Assembly (NCBI GenBank): GCA_010909725.1 | Contig: JAACMV010000006.1 | Span: forward strand, 1 to 64,000 | DNA: 64,000 nt | Reading direction: 5' to 3' | From: Picochlorum sp. 'celeri' | Lineage: Eukaryota; Chlorophyta; Trebouxiophyceae | Shown here: positions 25,373 to 37,270 of the stretch, in pieces | How positions within the stretch are numbered: position 1 is the stretch's first letter | Layout: each line of letters opens with the position of its first letter | The notes under the pieces: model-generated | The model's input: only the letters and a program-made list of their open reading frames with translations | Databases searched by the model: none | Told to the model about the DNA's origin: nothing | Position numbers and translations under genes: made by a program

Positions 25373-27876
25373 TCATAAAGAGGCTTTTCTGATTTCCATC
25401 TTTGCAATGGTTTCCAGGTGGACATTGTCTGGGCCATCGGCCAACCTTAGTGTTCTGGCAGCACTCCAAATGCTGGCGAGAGGAAACTTATCAGACACAC
25501 CTGCACCTCCAAATATCTGAATGATTCTATCGACAACACCAAGGACTACTGAGGGTGTATGGACCTTCGCGATGGAAATGGCGGAGCGCGCTGCTTTTGA
25601 CCCAACAGCATCAAGAGCCGTGGCAGCATTGTGGACAACAAGCCTCGCAGCATCCAAGTCAATCCTGCACCTTGCAAGATCTGCACGAATCAGCTGATGC
25701 TCATAAAACATCTTCCCAAAAGATTTTCTCTCCTGTATTCTATCCAAACAGAGAGAGATCGCTCGTTCTCCCATCCCCAGTAATCTCATGCAATGGTGCA
25801 AGCGGCCAGGACCCAAGCGGCCTTGAGCTATCTCAAAGCCACGACCTTCGCCCAAGATGATATTCTCTTTCGGCACTCGAACATTCTTAAAATTCATTTC
25901 TGCATGCCCATGTGGCGCGTCATCGTATCCAAAGACCGTCAATGGTTTGATATTGACAATGTTCTCATTCGGCATTGGCACAAGTACCATTGACTGCTGC
26001 TTATGCACTGGGCCGTTAAAGGTCGTCTTGCCCATGAAAATAGCCACTCTGCATCTTGGATCACAAGCACCTGATATCCACCACTTAAGTCCGTTTAAAA
26101 TGTACTCATTTGACCTTTGGTCAAAGCAAATGGATGATTGGATATTCGTAGCATCTGAAGATGCAACATTTTGCTCTGTCATGGCAAAACATGACCTCAT
26201 GTCACCTCTCAGAAGTGGAAGTAGCCATTCCTTCTGCTGCGTGATAATTCCATACCTCGCGAGTACTTCCATGTTGCCCGTGTCAGGGGCTGAGCAATTG
26301 AAGATCTCAGATGCCCACACAGAATGTCCCATCACCTCTGCAAATTTGGCATATGAAGCATTGGTCAACCTGGGACCACCCAAGAGGATTCGCTCCTCAT
26401 CAGATACTGGTATGGATCGTAAGAACGAATCAATTATCTCAGCCAAGTCTGGTGCAATCCACAGATTCCACAGTCCTTGCCTCTTGGCTTCCACTTTCAA
26501 CTCTTCCTGAACAGGATGAATGGACCATCTCTCATCTGATGCCGCATGCTCGATCAGTATAGATTCTACAGGAAGCACTTTAGCTCTCATAAATGTCATC
26601 AACTTGTCTAGTAAATGCGTCGCCTCTATTGATGACTTTCCCATGTAAATGGTGTCAGAATGAAACACGTAATCATCAAAGCAGGGCCCTCTATCGCCCA
26701 TCAATCTCAGGGCTATCCCGGCCAATGCGCTAATATTTTCCTCCGAAGCCAACACTGCTGCTTCACCGCTGGAAGCATTCCCTTGCTGGGCTCGAGCCCT
26801 CACCCCTGCCAGAATACTAGCCAGTCTGAAAAGAGACAGTGACACATAAAAATTCCAATCAGCATTTCCCGGACGCTGTATCCCTCTTTCATGACAATAT
26901 ACTTGTATATATTCATCAATTGAAGGAATACCAGCTGGGCGAGGATTCTTGGGCATCGATAGCTGTGGAATGGCATCATGGGGAATGTAGTATGGCAAGC
27001 AACTGTAGGCCAAGTCACACAAGGGGTCCCCCAACGTAGACAGCTCCCAATCGAGCACTGCGACTACCTTTCTTTTACTTTGATCAAATATGAGATTATC
27101 TAATCGAAAGTCACCGTGAGCGAGATGCGAGACCGATGGAGGTTGTCTACCCTTCATTGTAGCCTCATGCTGCCGAAGCAGATTACAGAGTTGCCTCATC
27201 ATCACTGCTATCGCGCCCCCTTGGCCCTCATCTCGCTGCGATTTCATAAATTGCCTATTCCAAACATCAATTTGTCTCCCTGTATACCCATCTGCACGCC
27301 CATACTGTTGCAGACCAACCCTAGAGGGATCAATCGAATGCAACCTTGCAAGAACCCTGGCCATCTCAAAATAAATCTCGCGGCGACCATGCTCATCCTC
27401 GACATCTCTCAGATCACTATACGTGTAAATCTTCCCCTTGACAAACGACATGAGGTAAAATGGTGTACCTAGCACATGCGACTCGTTGCAGAAAGCAATT
27501 GGCTCTGGAACAGGAAAACCAAGAGGAAACAAACAGCAGAGAACCTGATACTCTCTTTCGATAGCATGGGCTGATGGGAGAATGGGAGGGGGAGGCTTCT
27601 TACGTAGCACAAGGTGCCTCTCTCCGCCATTGATGCTCACAAAAAAGGTGGGGTTGGACTGCCCATGGTGAAATTTGGTGCATTCAATGTGCTCCACTTC
27701 AATGCCACCCAGGCTTCGCTCACTGATCGTCCTCAAATACCCCACCAATCGTTCCTATTTACGACAAATGAAGTACTTTTGTGAGAATAATAGACAGATA
27801 TTCGCCGTATTTTGTTGCCAAGGTCACCTACCGAGTCATGTCGGGATTTCGACAGCTCAACCAAATCCTCCTTCAT
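25373..27876 (-). CDS. ACAD10/11-like acyl-CoA dehydrogenase with N-terminal APH kinase-like domain
   Basis: Exons 27876-27832 and 27754-25373, 808 aa. The N-terminal half is an aminoglycoside-phosphotransferase-like kinase: HGQSNPTF, HGDFRLDNLIFD catalytic loop and VLDWELSTLGDP. The C-terminal half is an acyl-CoA dehydrogenase with the RGDMRSCFAMTEQ flavin/substrate region, the ISGACDPRC segment and the QIFGGAGVS C-terminal signature. The architecture matches ACAD11 and plant IBR3, peroxisomal enzymes acting on long-chain or hydroxylated acyl-CoAs and on indole-3-butyryl-CoA. The C-terminus ends in KASL, a weak match to a type 1 peroxisomal signal. Exon 1 was added because it supplies an ATG in frame with a good donor. 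Confidence 0.92.
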
Positions 27877-27961
27877 CTGAGCATCTTATTACCAATTGTT
27901 ACACAGTTTCATTTCAAATTAGTCTTATAAAATACGTTTTTAGCATTCTTCAGCTGATTAA

Positions 27962-29239
27962 TTAATGCCTATCCATTTGTCTCAGAGTCACAGCAGCTGC
28001 TGGGTCAATCTTGTTCAGTTCCACAAAGATCCAGTACTTGAACAATGAATCCAACACCACAGGGACAGTGGCGACAAACAAGTGAAGGCCATCTTGCTGT
28101 GCATGGAGTCCATAGTGGTGGCTCAGTAAGCTCAATGCAGCAGTCCATCCCTCTTCAGAATGGTATCCCAGGAGGGTATCTGTTACTAGAATGATGATGA
28201 AGGCCTTGGCAGTATCTGACAGTCCTGTGAACACTCTCCCTATTGTACGGAACAAAATGGCTCTAGGTGAATTGTCTCGAACCAAGAGTATGAAAAATAT
28301 CACCGCAGAGGTGCTGTCAGACACAACATTCAACAACGCCCTTTTATTCTCCTTCTTCTTCTGGTCTGCGAATGCAACAGCCTCTTGATGCAAGTGCTGC
28401 AAGAGATCCTCATCATTCAAATCTGGTGCCTGGCCCAAGGACGCTGCCATTCTCAATTTTATTTCTTCTCTATGCATCGCTTCCGCGCCTTCGACCTTTT
28501 GCTCTGCAGAAAGAGCAAATGCATTCGGATCAATGTCCTGGGCAAAACTCCACAGAGGTTGAGCCACCATACGACTGACAGCAAAGCCCACCGCCAGGGG
28601 AACACCGATCAAAACCCCAGCATATCGAAGTGACTCTCTAGACTCGTATTGATTCGTGATGGCTTCCACAAACACCCTCTCCTCTGCTTCCTTCTCCCCC
28701 AAGGCTACTCTATTATAAATACCAGTTGGATCCACAATCGGGCGGAGGTACTCATCCCTCACCTTGGACCTCTCCCCTCTCCTTGACCTCCGCCGTCTAA
28801 TCACCGCTTCTCGAAGCTCTGCGACTTCCTCACTATCATCCAAATCAGCTACCGCCGGATTGCCACTCCAGTCGTCCCAGTCCTCCTCCAGTCCTGCTGA
28901 CCACTCTTCGATTGCCTTTGCTCTCCTTCGATCAGTGTTCCCGTCCCCAGTTTTAGTATCTTTCGAACTCGTAGGAGAAGGCTGTACATCCTTGGGACCC
29001 TGTGTTAAGCCAAGCCATCGCCGAACGTCATCCTGAAATTCCCCTCCTTCTGGACCTCCACTCGCCCGACAATTCAATAGTTCTCCCCTTTGTCGTGATT
29101 GACATACGTCAATTGTTAAATATCTTGCAAAACCAGCCTTTGATAGGTTCAGATGGACCATAGTCCCTCGAACGTGTGTCTGCCCTGGTTGTCCATGCCA
29201 GGACTGAGGCGCACTCTGAACGGCCGATCTTGCCACCAT
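27962..29239 (-). CDS. DLDG1: Nuclear-encoded CemA/DLDG1-like plastid envelope protein
   Basis: A single exon of 425 aa. The start is the ATG at 29239; a TTG four codons upstream is not used. The N-terminal ~60 residues are basic and hydroxylated, like a transit peptide. Then come acidic linkers and a C-terminal CemA domain. That domain has membrane segments around GVLIGVPLAVGFAVS, TSAVIFFILLV and TAKAFIIILVTD, and ends in the family signature VVLDSLFKYWIFVELNKI. CemA and its nuclear paralogue DLDG1 affect proton exchange across the plastid envelope and non-photochemical quenching. The long N-terminal extension marks it as the DLDG1-type, nuclear copy. It lies head-to-tail with the ACAD10/11-like gene. 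Confidence 0.88.
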   Translation of the reverse strand: MVARSAVQSAPQSWHGQPGQTHVRGTMVHLNLSKAGFARYLTIDVCQSRQRGELLNCRASGGPEGGEFQDDVRRWLGLTQGPKDVQPSPTSSKDTKTGDGNTDRRRAKAIEEWSAGLEEDWDDWSGNPAVADLDDSEEVAELREAVIRRRRSRRGERSKVRDEYLRPIVDPTGIYNRVALGEKEAEERVFVEAITNQYESRESLRYAGVLIGVPLAVGFAVSRMVAQPLWSFAQDIDPNAFALSAEQKVEGAEAMHREEIKLRMAASLGQAPDLNDEDLLQHLHQEAVAFADQKKKENKRALLNVVSDSTSAVIFFILLVRDNSPRAILFRTIGRVFTGLSDTAKAFIIILVTDTLLGYHSEEGWTAALSLLSHHYGLHAQQDGLHLFVATVPVVLDSLFKYWIFVELNKIDPAAAVTLRQMDRH

Positions 29240-29831
29240 TTGTACAGTCAAAATAATGTAATTAAACTATTGCATCAGTTTATGAGGAAGAGACTGCTGA
29301 TGTAAATCCTCCTATGCTGGGGCTCTACTTCTGGGCATGGATGCCTCTCAGTATGCTTTTGAACCCTCAGTCTTTGCACAGTTAGCTGTGGACTTGCTGC
29401 AGGCTGATAGTGTTATTCGTGGGTGATCACGTGTCCATTGATGATGATATAGTCTTTGACATTATCGCATTTGAGTTGTTTAGGTATTTCATCGAGTCTT
29501 CTTTTTCCTCCTGGTGCTGTTCAACTGAGAACATGAATGAGACATCAATGCACCCATATAAATATATTCCATTCTCATGGCATGTATGGAACGATGCCCG
29601 CAAGAAATCACGCCATGTAGGTGCTTTGAAGGGGACATATCCGTAGATTTACGAGTGTGAAAATGGCAATGCGCAGATCCTGCATCTTCTCAGAAGAGTC
29701 TGCTGTGGGTTCCTTCAGTGAGGGAGGATGAGGTTGGATCACAAAATGAACACCACCGCCCTCGAGTACAATGAGGCTTCATGCAGGTCTGGATAGATAT
29801 TATTTGTATATTTTTAGAGACTTAATGAACC
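29240..29831. other. Intergenic region, nothing recognised
   Basis: 592 bp between divergent genes (DLDG1-like on minus, DUF1997 on plus), so both promoters should lie here. A 78-codon frame at 29410-29646 has no recognised domain. Confidence 0.5.
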
Positions 29832-30781
29832 ATGGGCGTACTGTGTGGATGGAATCCATGGATCCGAAAGGCTCCAGTCGAATGTACTGACAAGGTGGTC
29901 GCATCACAGCAACGCATGCCGATGCACTCTCGGTGTAGAATATCATATACCAGTAGTAAAAGTAGCATAGTATCAGGCTTGAACTCCAGGAAGAGGGGCA
30001 CATGGATTCCTTCTTCTGGGCTGTTGAGGGGAGTTGCAAGCAGTAGGCAAAAGCCTCGTCATCATGGGCTTGCTCGATCTGAGGCCACAGAAAGCGATAC
30101 AAGGCCTATAGACACTGATCTACAGCATCAAGAGACCCAGTCTGGTGAGGAAAAGGTCTCTCTTCAGCAGCAAGGCAAGAGGCTGGCCCTCCTCAAGGCA
30201 CAAAAGTCCTGTTCTGTTGCCATCGAGGAGCTTGATAAGCCAATTGGTATGTGGTTTTACATGATGGGATGTCGATAGTATATTTCATCTGACAATGCAA
30301 TGCAGGAACCTACATGACACTTCCTGCCAGTCAATACAGTGTCCTAGATGCAAGGAAAATTGAGAGAATAGATGAGGATACATTCAGGTGCTATGTCGGG
30401 GGATTTAAATTCATGAGTTTCATTGTAGAGCCCGTGCTGACGCTCTCTGTAGTGGTGGGAGATCGAGGGCCAACAGTCAGGCTGCTTGAGACAGAGCTGC
30501 AGGGATCCAAGGCAGCGCTGGAAGCAAATAAAAAGTTTACAGCCACCATGCAAAATATAGTTCAATGGCAAGAAGACGAAGAGGGCTCAAAATGCATCAG
30601 TAGTGACACAGCTTTAGAGGTCACCCTAGAGGTCCCTGGCTGGTTTGTGTTTCCAGTGTCAGTTGTGGAACGGTCTGGCAGTGCTGTGATGCGTAAAGTC
30701 CTCGAAACCGCCGTTCCCAGGTTTTTGAAGCAACTAGAGTCTGACTATGCTCTGTGGTCACAGGGAGAGGAGCGATTATAA
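29832..30781 (+). CDS. DUF1997 family protein, probably plastid
   Basis: Exons 29832-30246 and 30306-30781 (59-nt intron), 296 aa. The N-terminal ~90 residues are Ser/Arg-rich and suit a transit peptide. The domain begins at the exon junction with YMTLPASQYSVLDA and shows a GPTVRLLETELQGS block and a LEVPGWFVFPVSVVERSG block, as in the plant and cyanobacterial DUF1997 family, which has an SRPBCC-like lipid-binding fold. It ends in a conserved FLKQLESDYALW helix. The function of the family is unknown. The pattern of conservation with cyanobacteria fits a plastid protein. Confidence 0.85.
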
Positions 30782-30923
30782 TTCTGTTCTATGCTTGTAA
30801 TCATCTCAAGAATTCTTTCGAAAGAACTCTGTTCATTTTTTGAATCGCGAATTCCCAAAACCCAAGGCATTGTACTATGCGCTTTGTATTTCAAATACTA
30901 CTACATTCAATAATAGTATATTA

Positions 30924-31768
30924 ATGAGAGACGAGAGAATGAACGAGGACGCCATTCGCTGCATAGGACGAACGGCACGTGGACCAGTCTCGGCGGACGC
31001 CACGCAGTTGGAGTCTGGAACTCCCTTGGGAAATCCTGCTGATGGATGCCGGGTGTGTCGAATCTGTTGGGTTTCTCTAGAAAGGGATGATCCGGATGTG
31101 GTGAGCCCTTGTCGATGCAAAGGAAGCATGGTGCGCACTGTTGTTTCAAGAGCCCAGACTTCTACTGTCTGGATGTCTCATGCTATTGCCATTCACATTT
31201 GGATTGCGTGATGGTGCAGGAGTATATTCATACAGACTATTTGAAAGCATGGCAAGATCAACTGTGTCGTATGAAGGGGAAGAATCCCTTGTACTGTGAT
31301 GTATGCCACCAAGCATACACTGTGAATACAAGGCTACTGCACCATCGCGTTCGCCGGATAGTCATGTCGATGACGCACAGCCGAATTGCGCCGCTTATAG
31401 CCATCATATTTCGAGCAGCACAGCATTATGTTGTCTCCCTCTCATTGATGAATGGGTTGGAGACTGCTCTGACGAGCATGGCATCGAGTGCATCCTCTTG
31501 GAGCAGGGGTCTCTCTGGGGAACACTGCACAAATGTGCTCAAGGCCATTACTGGTATATCTGTGATCAATATAGTCGTGTCAAGGACACTGAATGGGGTA
31601 TTGGATCTCGTCTGTGCTCCATTCACGGCTATTAAACGGTTCTATGAGGGATTTGTGGCCTCCTGGCCAAGGAGGCTTGTGGTCGTCGGGGTAGGGCGGG
31701 AGATCTCGTCGTCCAGATCTCATCGGATCGAAAGTCAATCGAATTCGCCATCTTCAATTGAAAACTGA
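30924..31768 (+). CDS. RING-CH (MARCH-like) E3 ligase-type membrane protein
   Basis: Exons 30924-31130 and 31220-31768, 251 aa. The RING-CH domain lies at about 45-98: CRIC (45, 48), CRC (63, 65), His73 and a final CDVC (95, 98). The intron falls between the CRC and the His. A C-terminal half with two moderately hydrophobic stretches follows (near VIFRAAQHYVVSLSL and ITGISVINIVVS). RING-CH proteins are usually membrane-bound ubiquitin ligases. The position three residues after His73, normally the sixth zinc Cys, is Tyr76. The domain may therefore be altered or use another ligand such as Cys85. The ATG at 30924 is chosen; an upstream TTG is in frame but is not a likely start. Confidence 0.8.
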
Positions 31769-31883
31769 CGCATTATTGGATATAATATTACAACCTTGTT
31801 CTTTTGAAGGATATCGTATCCCTTGGATACGCGCAAGCTGCCTGCAATAGACCTGTGCTACAAAGTCTTGAATCATTTTTTGA

Positions 31884-32345
31884 ATGGTCTTTGAGCAGGC
31901 AAGAACGACACAGGGCCAGCGTCGCATGGCCCTGCCTATTCATAGTGCTGCTAGATATGCCAGAAGAACACGCTTGGTGTCTAGGAGATTTGGTCGGTGT
32001 GTGCAGGCTGGCTCTGAGCAGAAGAGAAACCTCCCAGTCAGTGGTGAACAGATGTCAAGAATGTCACGTGTCTGTAAACGATGCAAGCAGAGATATAAAC
32101 CAGATGAGAATAGCCCAAATGCATGTTCTTACCATCCTTTGAATTGGTCTGGGGGAGAAAAGGCAAAGGCGGTAGGATTCCTCAGGAAAAGCAGTGCGCC
32201 AGAGGACAGTTTGAGCCAGACACTAGGGACAGGCATGCTGTCCTTTTGGGATTGCTGTGGTGCAGATGACTACAATGCCCCGGGGTGCACTCGTGGATAC
32301 CATATTCCATTTGGTGAAGAAACAAGCGATGATGTATACCATTGA
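31884..32345 (+). CDS. CHORD-like zinc-binding protein, small
   Basis: A single 153-codon exon. The first ~55 residues are rich in Arg, Ala and Ser with few acids, consistent with an organellar targeting peptide; a second ATG at 31926 may be the true start. The rest follows a CHORD-like ligand pattern: Cys64, Cys67, an N-x3-C-x-YHP block (Cys81, His84), FWDCC (Cys124, Cys125) and PGCTRGYH (Cys135, His140). CHORD domains bind two zinc ions and act as chaperone-partner modules in RAR1-type proteins, but this protein has only one and no CS domain. The role is unknown. Confidence 0.6.
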   Translation: MVFEQARTTQGQRRMALPIHSAARYARRTRLVSRRFGRCVQAGSEQKRNLPVSGEQMSRMSRVCKRCKQRYKPDENSPNACSYHPLNWSGGEKAKAVGFLRKSSAPEDSLSQTLGTGMLSFWDCCGADDYNAPGCTRGYHIPFGEETSDDVYH

Positions 32346-32668
32346 TCGAGAAGACAGGCCCATGTCTTGCACTGTGGGAGCAGCATCCTTCACTATCAAA
32401 GGCCCTAGGCGATGGGAATCAACGGGCGAGCATTCATCGGTCCCATGCTCCCAATCATTCCTAACGGTCGACGGTATGACGCAGCCACCCTGGTGGGTAT
32501 ACCCATCATCACCAGACAGTCCGATCGAGAGATGCGGCAGACCGTTAGAAAAGGAGCAAATGCTGAGTCGACCCCAATCTGAAGATAAGGCGTCCAGAAC
32601 CTCCTGGCCACGCACTCTTAATATCCCAATTTTGACCAATCGAATACGTACATTTTCATTAAATCACA
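32346..32668. other. Intergenic region upstream of ferredoxin
   Basis: 323 bp with no gene I can support; the open frames here overlap on both strands and carry no domain. It should contain the ferredoxin promoter. Confidence 0.4.
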
Positions 32669-33396
<728 letters not shown>

Positions 33397-33560
33397 GCAG
33401 CTGAGGCTTTGGTGACAAGGATGAATCTTTCACATGTGTGCAGTTGTAATTGTTGGGCAGATCATCTCACATTGCTGTGTATTTGATAATATCCATCTTT
33501 CATTACAATTGTAAACATATCATAGTCCATGTTATATTCTTTTTTTTTCAGAAATGGCTT

Positions 33561-34205
33561 TCAATCATCAAGCTCATCATCAATGACAACATCCTCCCCA
33601 TCCTCAATATCCTCTGCTTCCATACTAGATTCCCGGATCTGTTGCTCGACGTTATAGACTACATCTAGTATACTTTTGAATTGCGCCTTGCGCTGCTCAT
33701 TTGCAGACGACAGGTGAGCCTGCTGTTGGAGCAACTCTTCTATTTCACTCTTGACAGCATCAATCTCCTTCAAAGTCACAGAGCATGCCGGCAGTGTGAC
33801 AATCTGCTCTTTTACCCTCTCACAATCCTGAGCCTGTGCCATCTCCAGGCGAGCCTGCTCAAGTTCAGACTTACATGCACGGATGTCCTCCACAGCCTTG
33901 TCTATAGAGCCCAACAAATCTTTGTGTGTCTCCTGATACACAGTCTGTTCCCTCAAATACGCCCCCATCATCGCTTCCAGCTTGTGTATATATGCCTGTA
34001 TGCTATATATATCCGCCAGAACAGCATCAGCCATGCTCTCGGCGTCATCCTGCGAGTCCAACACCGAATTGCAAAATGCCTGGTATGACAAGACAAGCTT
34101 TCGAAAAGGAGGCCCACCCCCGCTCGACGTCGCTACTGCTGTCTGTGTCGAAAATCGTTTTCTGATGATACTCTCCTCTTCTAGCAACGCTTCAGACTTT
34201 CCCAT
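33561..34205 (-). CDS. THOC7: THO complex subunit 7
   Basis: A single exon of 214 aa; the ATG at 34205 is used because the frame upstream has only a TTG. The N-terminus (EEESIIRKRF) and the following segment match THOC7, and the rest is an extended coiled coil rich in Glu, Gln and Leu, ending near ILDVVYNVEQQI. A strongly acidic tail closes the protein. THOC7 belongs to the THO/TREX complex, which couples transcription to mRNA export. Length agrees with the family. It converges with ferredoxin, the stops lying about 165 bp apart. Confidence 0.82.
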   Translation of the reverse strand: MGKSEALLEEESIIRKRFSTQTAVATSSGGGPPFRKLVLSYQAFCNSVLDSQDDAESMADAVLADIYSIQAYIHKLEAMMGAYLREQTVYQETHKDLLGSIDKAVEDIRACKSELEQARLEMAQAQDCERVKEQIVTLPACSVTLKEIDAVKSEIEELLQQQAHLSSANEQRKAQFKSILDVVYNVEQQIRESSMEAEDIEDGEDVVIDDELDD

Positions 34206-34697
34206 CGTGTGTGTGCAATTAGCCTTTGTTCTCAATTGGTTCTCGCTTTCTTTCCTGTTTCACGCCACATTTTCATCAAATGAGGCATTAAATAAATAAT
34301 ATATGTGGCAGTTTTGCTATTGAATACTTCAGGGTGGATCTTCTTCACTTGGATACGGAGCAGACAACAATGTTGTCACAACATGGCATCAATTTCTCTC
34401 TCGAGAGCAGAGCTCTGCAGCTAAAACAGGTCCACTTGATTGATCGGGACAGAGCACGCGGGCATGGCTGCATATATATATCAATGGAGCATCGTGGTTA
34501 CCATCATCATCATCATCATCGGAAAGCTGGGAGAGCGTGCACATATCAGGATGCCGAATAGCTGTACACAAGGGACTGATGATGCTTCCCATCAAGCAGT
34601 CTGCACTGATGCATTGATTGTTGCAATCATCTGACGAGATTGAAAGAGGCATCCCACTGATCACATAGTTAAATACGTAGCAAAAGCTTCGATAAGC
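34206..34697. other. Intergenic region with a CAT array
   Basis: A short CAT/ATC array lies at about 34500-34520. A minus-strand frame (34763-34389) begins with ATG and runs 124 codons but overlaps the next gene and encodes an Asp run from the CAT array; I cannot support it as a gene. Confidence 0.4.
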
Positions 34698-35536
34698 ATG
34701 GTATTGCAGTGCATCGATCACCGTCTGCTGTTCCTCAAGGCTCTTGTGCTCTTGACATGGCATGTGAAACAGAGTTCTTGTCAGGAAGACTCTGTTACTC
34801 CAATCGTGCCCAATGTCCCTTTACAAAATGAATTTTTGATCATTAATGGGCAGAGTAAGCGGTGCGTATGTGCCATTTTGGTAGCGGTGATGTATTCGAG
34901 TGTACAGGCCAACGACAGGAGACTCCTGTTCCTTGCACCTGCAGGTATTTACCCCGCAATCTAGACGCATTGTCCTCCTATGAACTCAGGGTATCCTACT
35001 CATCTACTGTATGTTCTGTGTTACGTGACTGATGAAAGCATGATATGAGCACATTCATCCTGTCTATGTGTGATATATAATATTGTTGTTGCAGAGCTCT
35101 GTGGTGATGCATTTTGGGTTTTCTTGCTCGGAATCGGTCGACGTGGCTCAGCAACGTCGTAGAAGCAACATCATGAGAAAGATGTTGAATGCAGAAAAGG
35201 TCATGTTCAGGACGGATGCAACTGGTCGAGTCATGATGCCAGAGCAGAGACACGACAACGAGGAAACGTGTGACCAGGTTGTCGTGACATTGAGCGCGAC
35301 TCCTTGGGGACATTTCGCGAGCAATCATCCACGAGATAGATTCTACTATGACATAGGTATGTCTCATGCATATCTGTATGCAGGATATCCATGGGTTTGG
35401 GAACCTTTTGTTGGAGCATCCCAGTCTGACATGTCATAATCTGTCTGCAGTTCTAGAGAAGAATTATGTCGGTATACCAGAGTCTGGAGGCTCTCTAGTC
35501 CTGATGACACTCTTCTTGTTGGTTGTAGTGCGTTGA
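34698..35536 (+). CDS. Orphan type I membrane protein
   Basis: Exons 34698-34861, 34908-34944 (37 nt), 35095-35356 and 35451-35536; 182 aa. Introns are 46, 150 and 94 nt. The four exons join without a frame problem, which supports the model. A hydrophobic N-terminal segment (LLFLKALVLLTW) looks like a signal peptide, and the C-terminus is a membrane segment (GGSLVLMTLFLLVVVR) with almost no cytoplasmic tail. The lumenal part has several Cys and a TPWGHFASNHPRDRF block. I do not recognise the family. The topology suggests an ER or surface protein, perhaps a small subunit of a membrane complex. Confidence 0.55.
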
Positions 35537-35725
35537 TATTCTGCACCCTGTACGACGCTTGCCGTCAAGGCTTGTTGTATGAAAGTGAAAATCCATCCCT
35601 GTGTTGTGTGCAGGTTGTAGGTGTCATTGTCCCCAAATGGATCACATATATGGACATTTCAGAACTGAAAAGTGATAAAAATAATAAATAAGGTTGATAT
35701 AAGAAGCATTGGTTGATTGTGATGG

Positions 35726-37270
35726 ATGAGTAGTTTTGAAAACCGGAAGAATCTCCCGCCTGAAGCCAATTTGCAGACGGATAAGGTATTTCTACACGTG
35801 GATGCTGACTGTTTTTATGCTCAGGTTGAAGAACTTCGGAATAAAGACCTAAAAGATGTGCCTCTCGGTGTAACGCAAAAGTACCTTGTTGTGACCTGCA
35901 ACTACCTTGCTAGGGAAAGGGGTGTTAGAAAACTCATGGGCATTGCTGACGCCAAGAGGATATGTCCTGAGATACGATTGGTCAATGGAGAGGACTTGAC
36001 TCCGTACCGAGAGTATTCTGATGCGGTTGCTGAGGTGCTACAGACATATGGACCGATCAAAAAGTTGGGGTGTGATGAAATGTTTGTGGATGTGACGGAT
36101 GAAGCAAAGAAAAGGCTTGCTGGGACGTCTGCTGCTGGGACGTCATGGAAAGGACATGTTTTCATTCCTTCTTGCGGAGCTGTGGTTGAATCCGAGTCGT
36201 CTCTGCGAATTATGGATTTGAGAGCCAAGCATGTTCCTGAGGGGCATGCACATGTGAGCACTGTAGCAGACATGGAAGCGCCATCGGCTCTCCTGCTGAA
36301 AGTAGGAAGTGAGATTGCATGGGAAGCGCGGCGGGCGATCAAGATTGCTGTCGGGGTGAGAACTAGTGCGGGCATTGCTCATTCGATGTTGATTGCAAAG
36401 CTCATCAGTGGCCTCCACAAACCAGATGACCAGACCATTTTGCTTGCCGAGCATGCAAGGGAATTTGTCGGCCCTTTGCCGGTGAGAGCACTGGTAAATG
36501 TTGGGTCTGTACTACAGAAAAAGCTCAAGGAGTATGGGATTGTGTACGTGTCAGATTTGTGGGATCCTCAGTGGACAAGGCAAAACTTGATCAATACGTT
36601 TGGTGAAAGACAAGGCAATCATTTGTATTTTGCCTCTCACGGTCAGGATCATGTCCAAAAGATTGAAACTCAACTATCTCCCAAGAGTATATCCGTCGAA
36701 GATTCTTTCAAGGAGTGCCGTGGGTTTCGTGATGCAACAAGGGTGGTTGAAAGGTTGTGCCCTGACCTGATATTGCGACTCAAGGTACACTTCCAAAAGC
36801 ATGGCCAAGCCCCCAAAACATTGACAGTTACCTGGAGGCGTAAGGAATCCGGCTTACTATCGAGAACCAGCGCGTCAACCGCGTTTCCCAGGTCCGGTAT
36901 GAGTAACAGGGGAGCTTTGTTACAAACCTGCATGCATGTTCTACAGCAGAACCTCAAGGAACCATTCCACCTCAGCCTGATCAGTCTAACAGCGAAACGA
37001 TTTCATCATGAAGATTCTTGCGGCAAGTCAATTGCTTCATACTTTGAAGCGAAGCCAGCGAATGATGTTGGCACACTAGCAAGTAAACATAGCATGAGGA
37101 GAGCAAGGGAAAGCTGTTCCAAGCAGAATTGTGGAACCATGGAGCCTGATAGAATAGACGGCGAATCTGAAGGCAATCAAGATGATAGATTTTGGGGAGA
37201 TTTGAAAGCATGTGATGTATACGCAGAAGGAAATTCCTCGTCAATCAGTAAGAGGCCTACGCCAGTCTAA
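35726..37270 (+). CDS. POLI: Y-family DNA polymerase, iota-like
   Basis: A single exon of 514 codons. Motifs are those of translesion polymerases: FLHVDADCFYAQVE (residues 23-36) with the first catalytic Asp pair, KYLVVTCNYLARERGVRKLM, LVNGEDLTPYREYS, and LGCDEMFVDVT with the catalytic Asp-Glu. LVVTCNYLAR, NGEDLT and SVEDSFKECR match polymerase iota better than eta or kappa. A KSIASYF segment near residue 430 resembles a PCNA-binding box. The frame stops at TAA 37268-37270, yet the same frame stays open to 37504 and encodes a ubiquitin-interacting-like helix (SIELAMKLQREEYEL) and a QKSILEFS PCNA-box-like end. The functional protein may include this tail through a short intron or readthrough. 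DDX11 follows on the same strand. Confidence 0.85.
   Translation: MSSFENRKNLPPEANLQTDKVFLHVDADCFYAQVEELRNKDLKDVPLGVTQKYLVVTCNYLARERGVRKLMGIADAKRICPEIRLVNGEDLTPYREYSDAVAEVLQTYGPIKKLGCDEMFVDVTDEAKKRLAGTSAAGTSWKGHVFIPSCGAVVESESSLRIMDLRAKHVPEGHAHVSTVADMEAPSALLLKVGSEIAWEARRAIKIAVGVRTSAGIAHSMLIAKLISGLHKPDDQTILLAEHAREFVGPLPVRALVNVGSVLQKKLKEYGIVYVSDLWDPQWTRQNLINTFGERQGNHLYFASHGQDHVQKIETQLSPKSISVEDSFKECRGFRDATRVVERLCPDLILRLKVHFQKHGQAPKTLTVTWRRKESGLLSRTSASTAFPRSGMSNRGALLQTCMHVLQQNLKEPFHLSLISLTAKRFHHEDSCGKSIASYFEAKPANDVGTLASKHSMRRARESCSKQNCGTMEPDRIDGESEGNQDDRFWGDLKACDVYAEGNSSSISKRPTPV

Noticed and set aside
34389..34763. 124-codon minus-strand frame with an Asp run
   Set aside because: It overlaps the start of a well-supported spliced gene and its Asp run comes from a CAT array.
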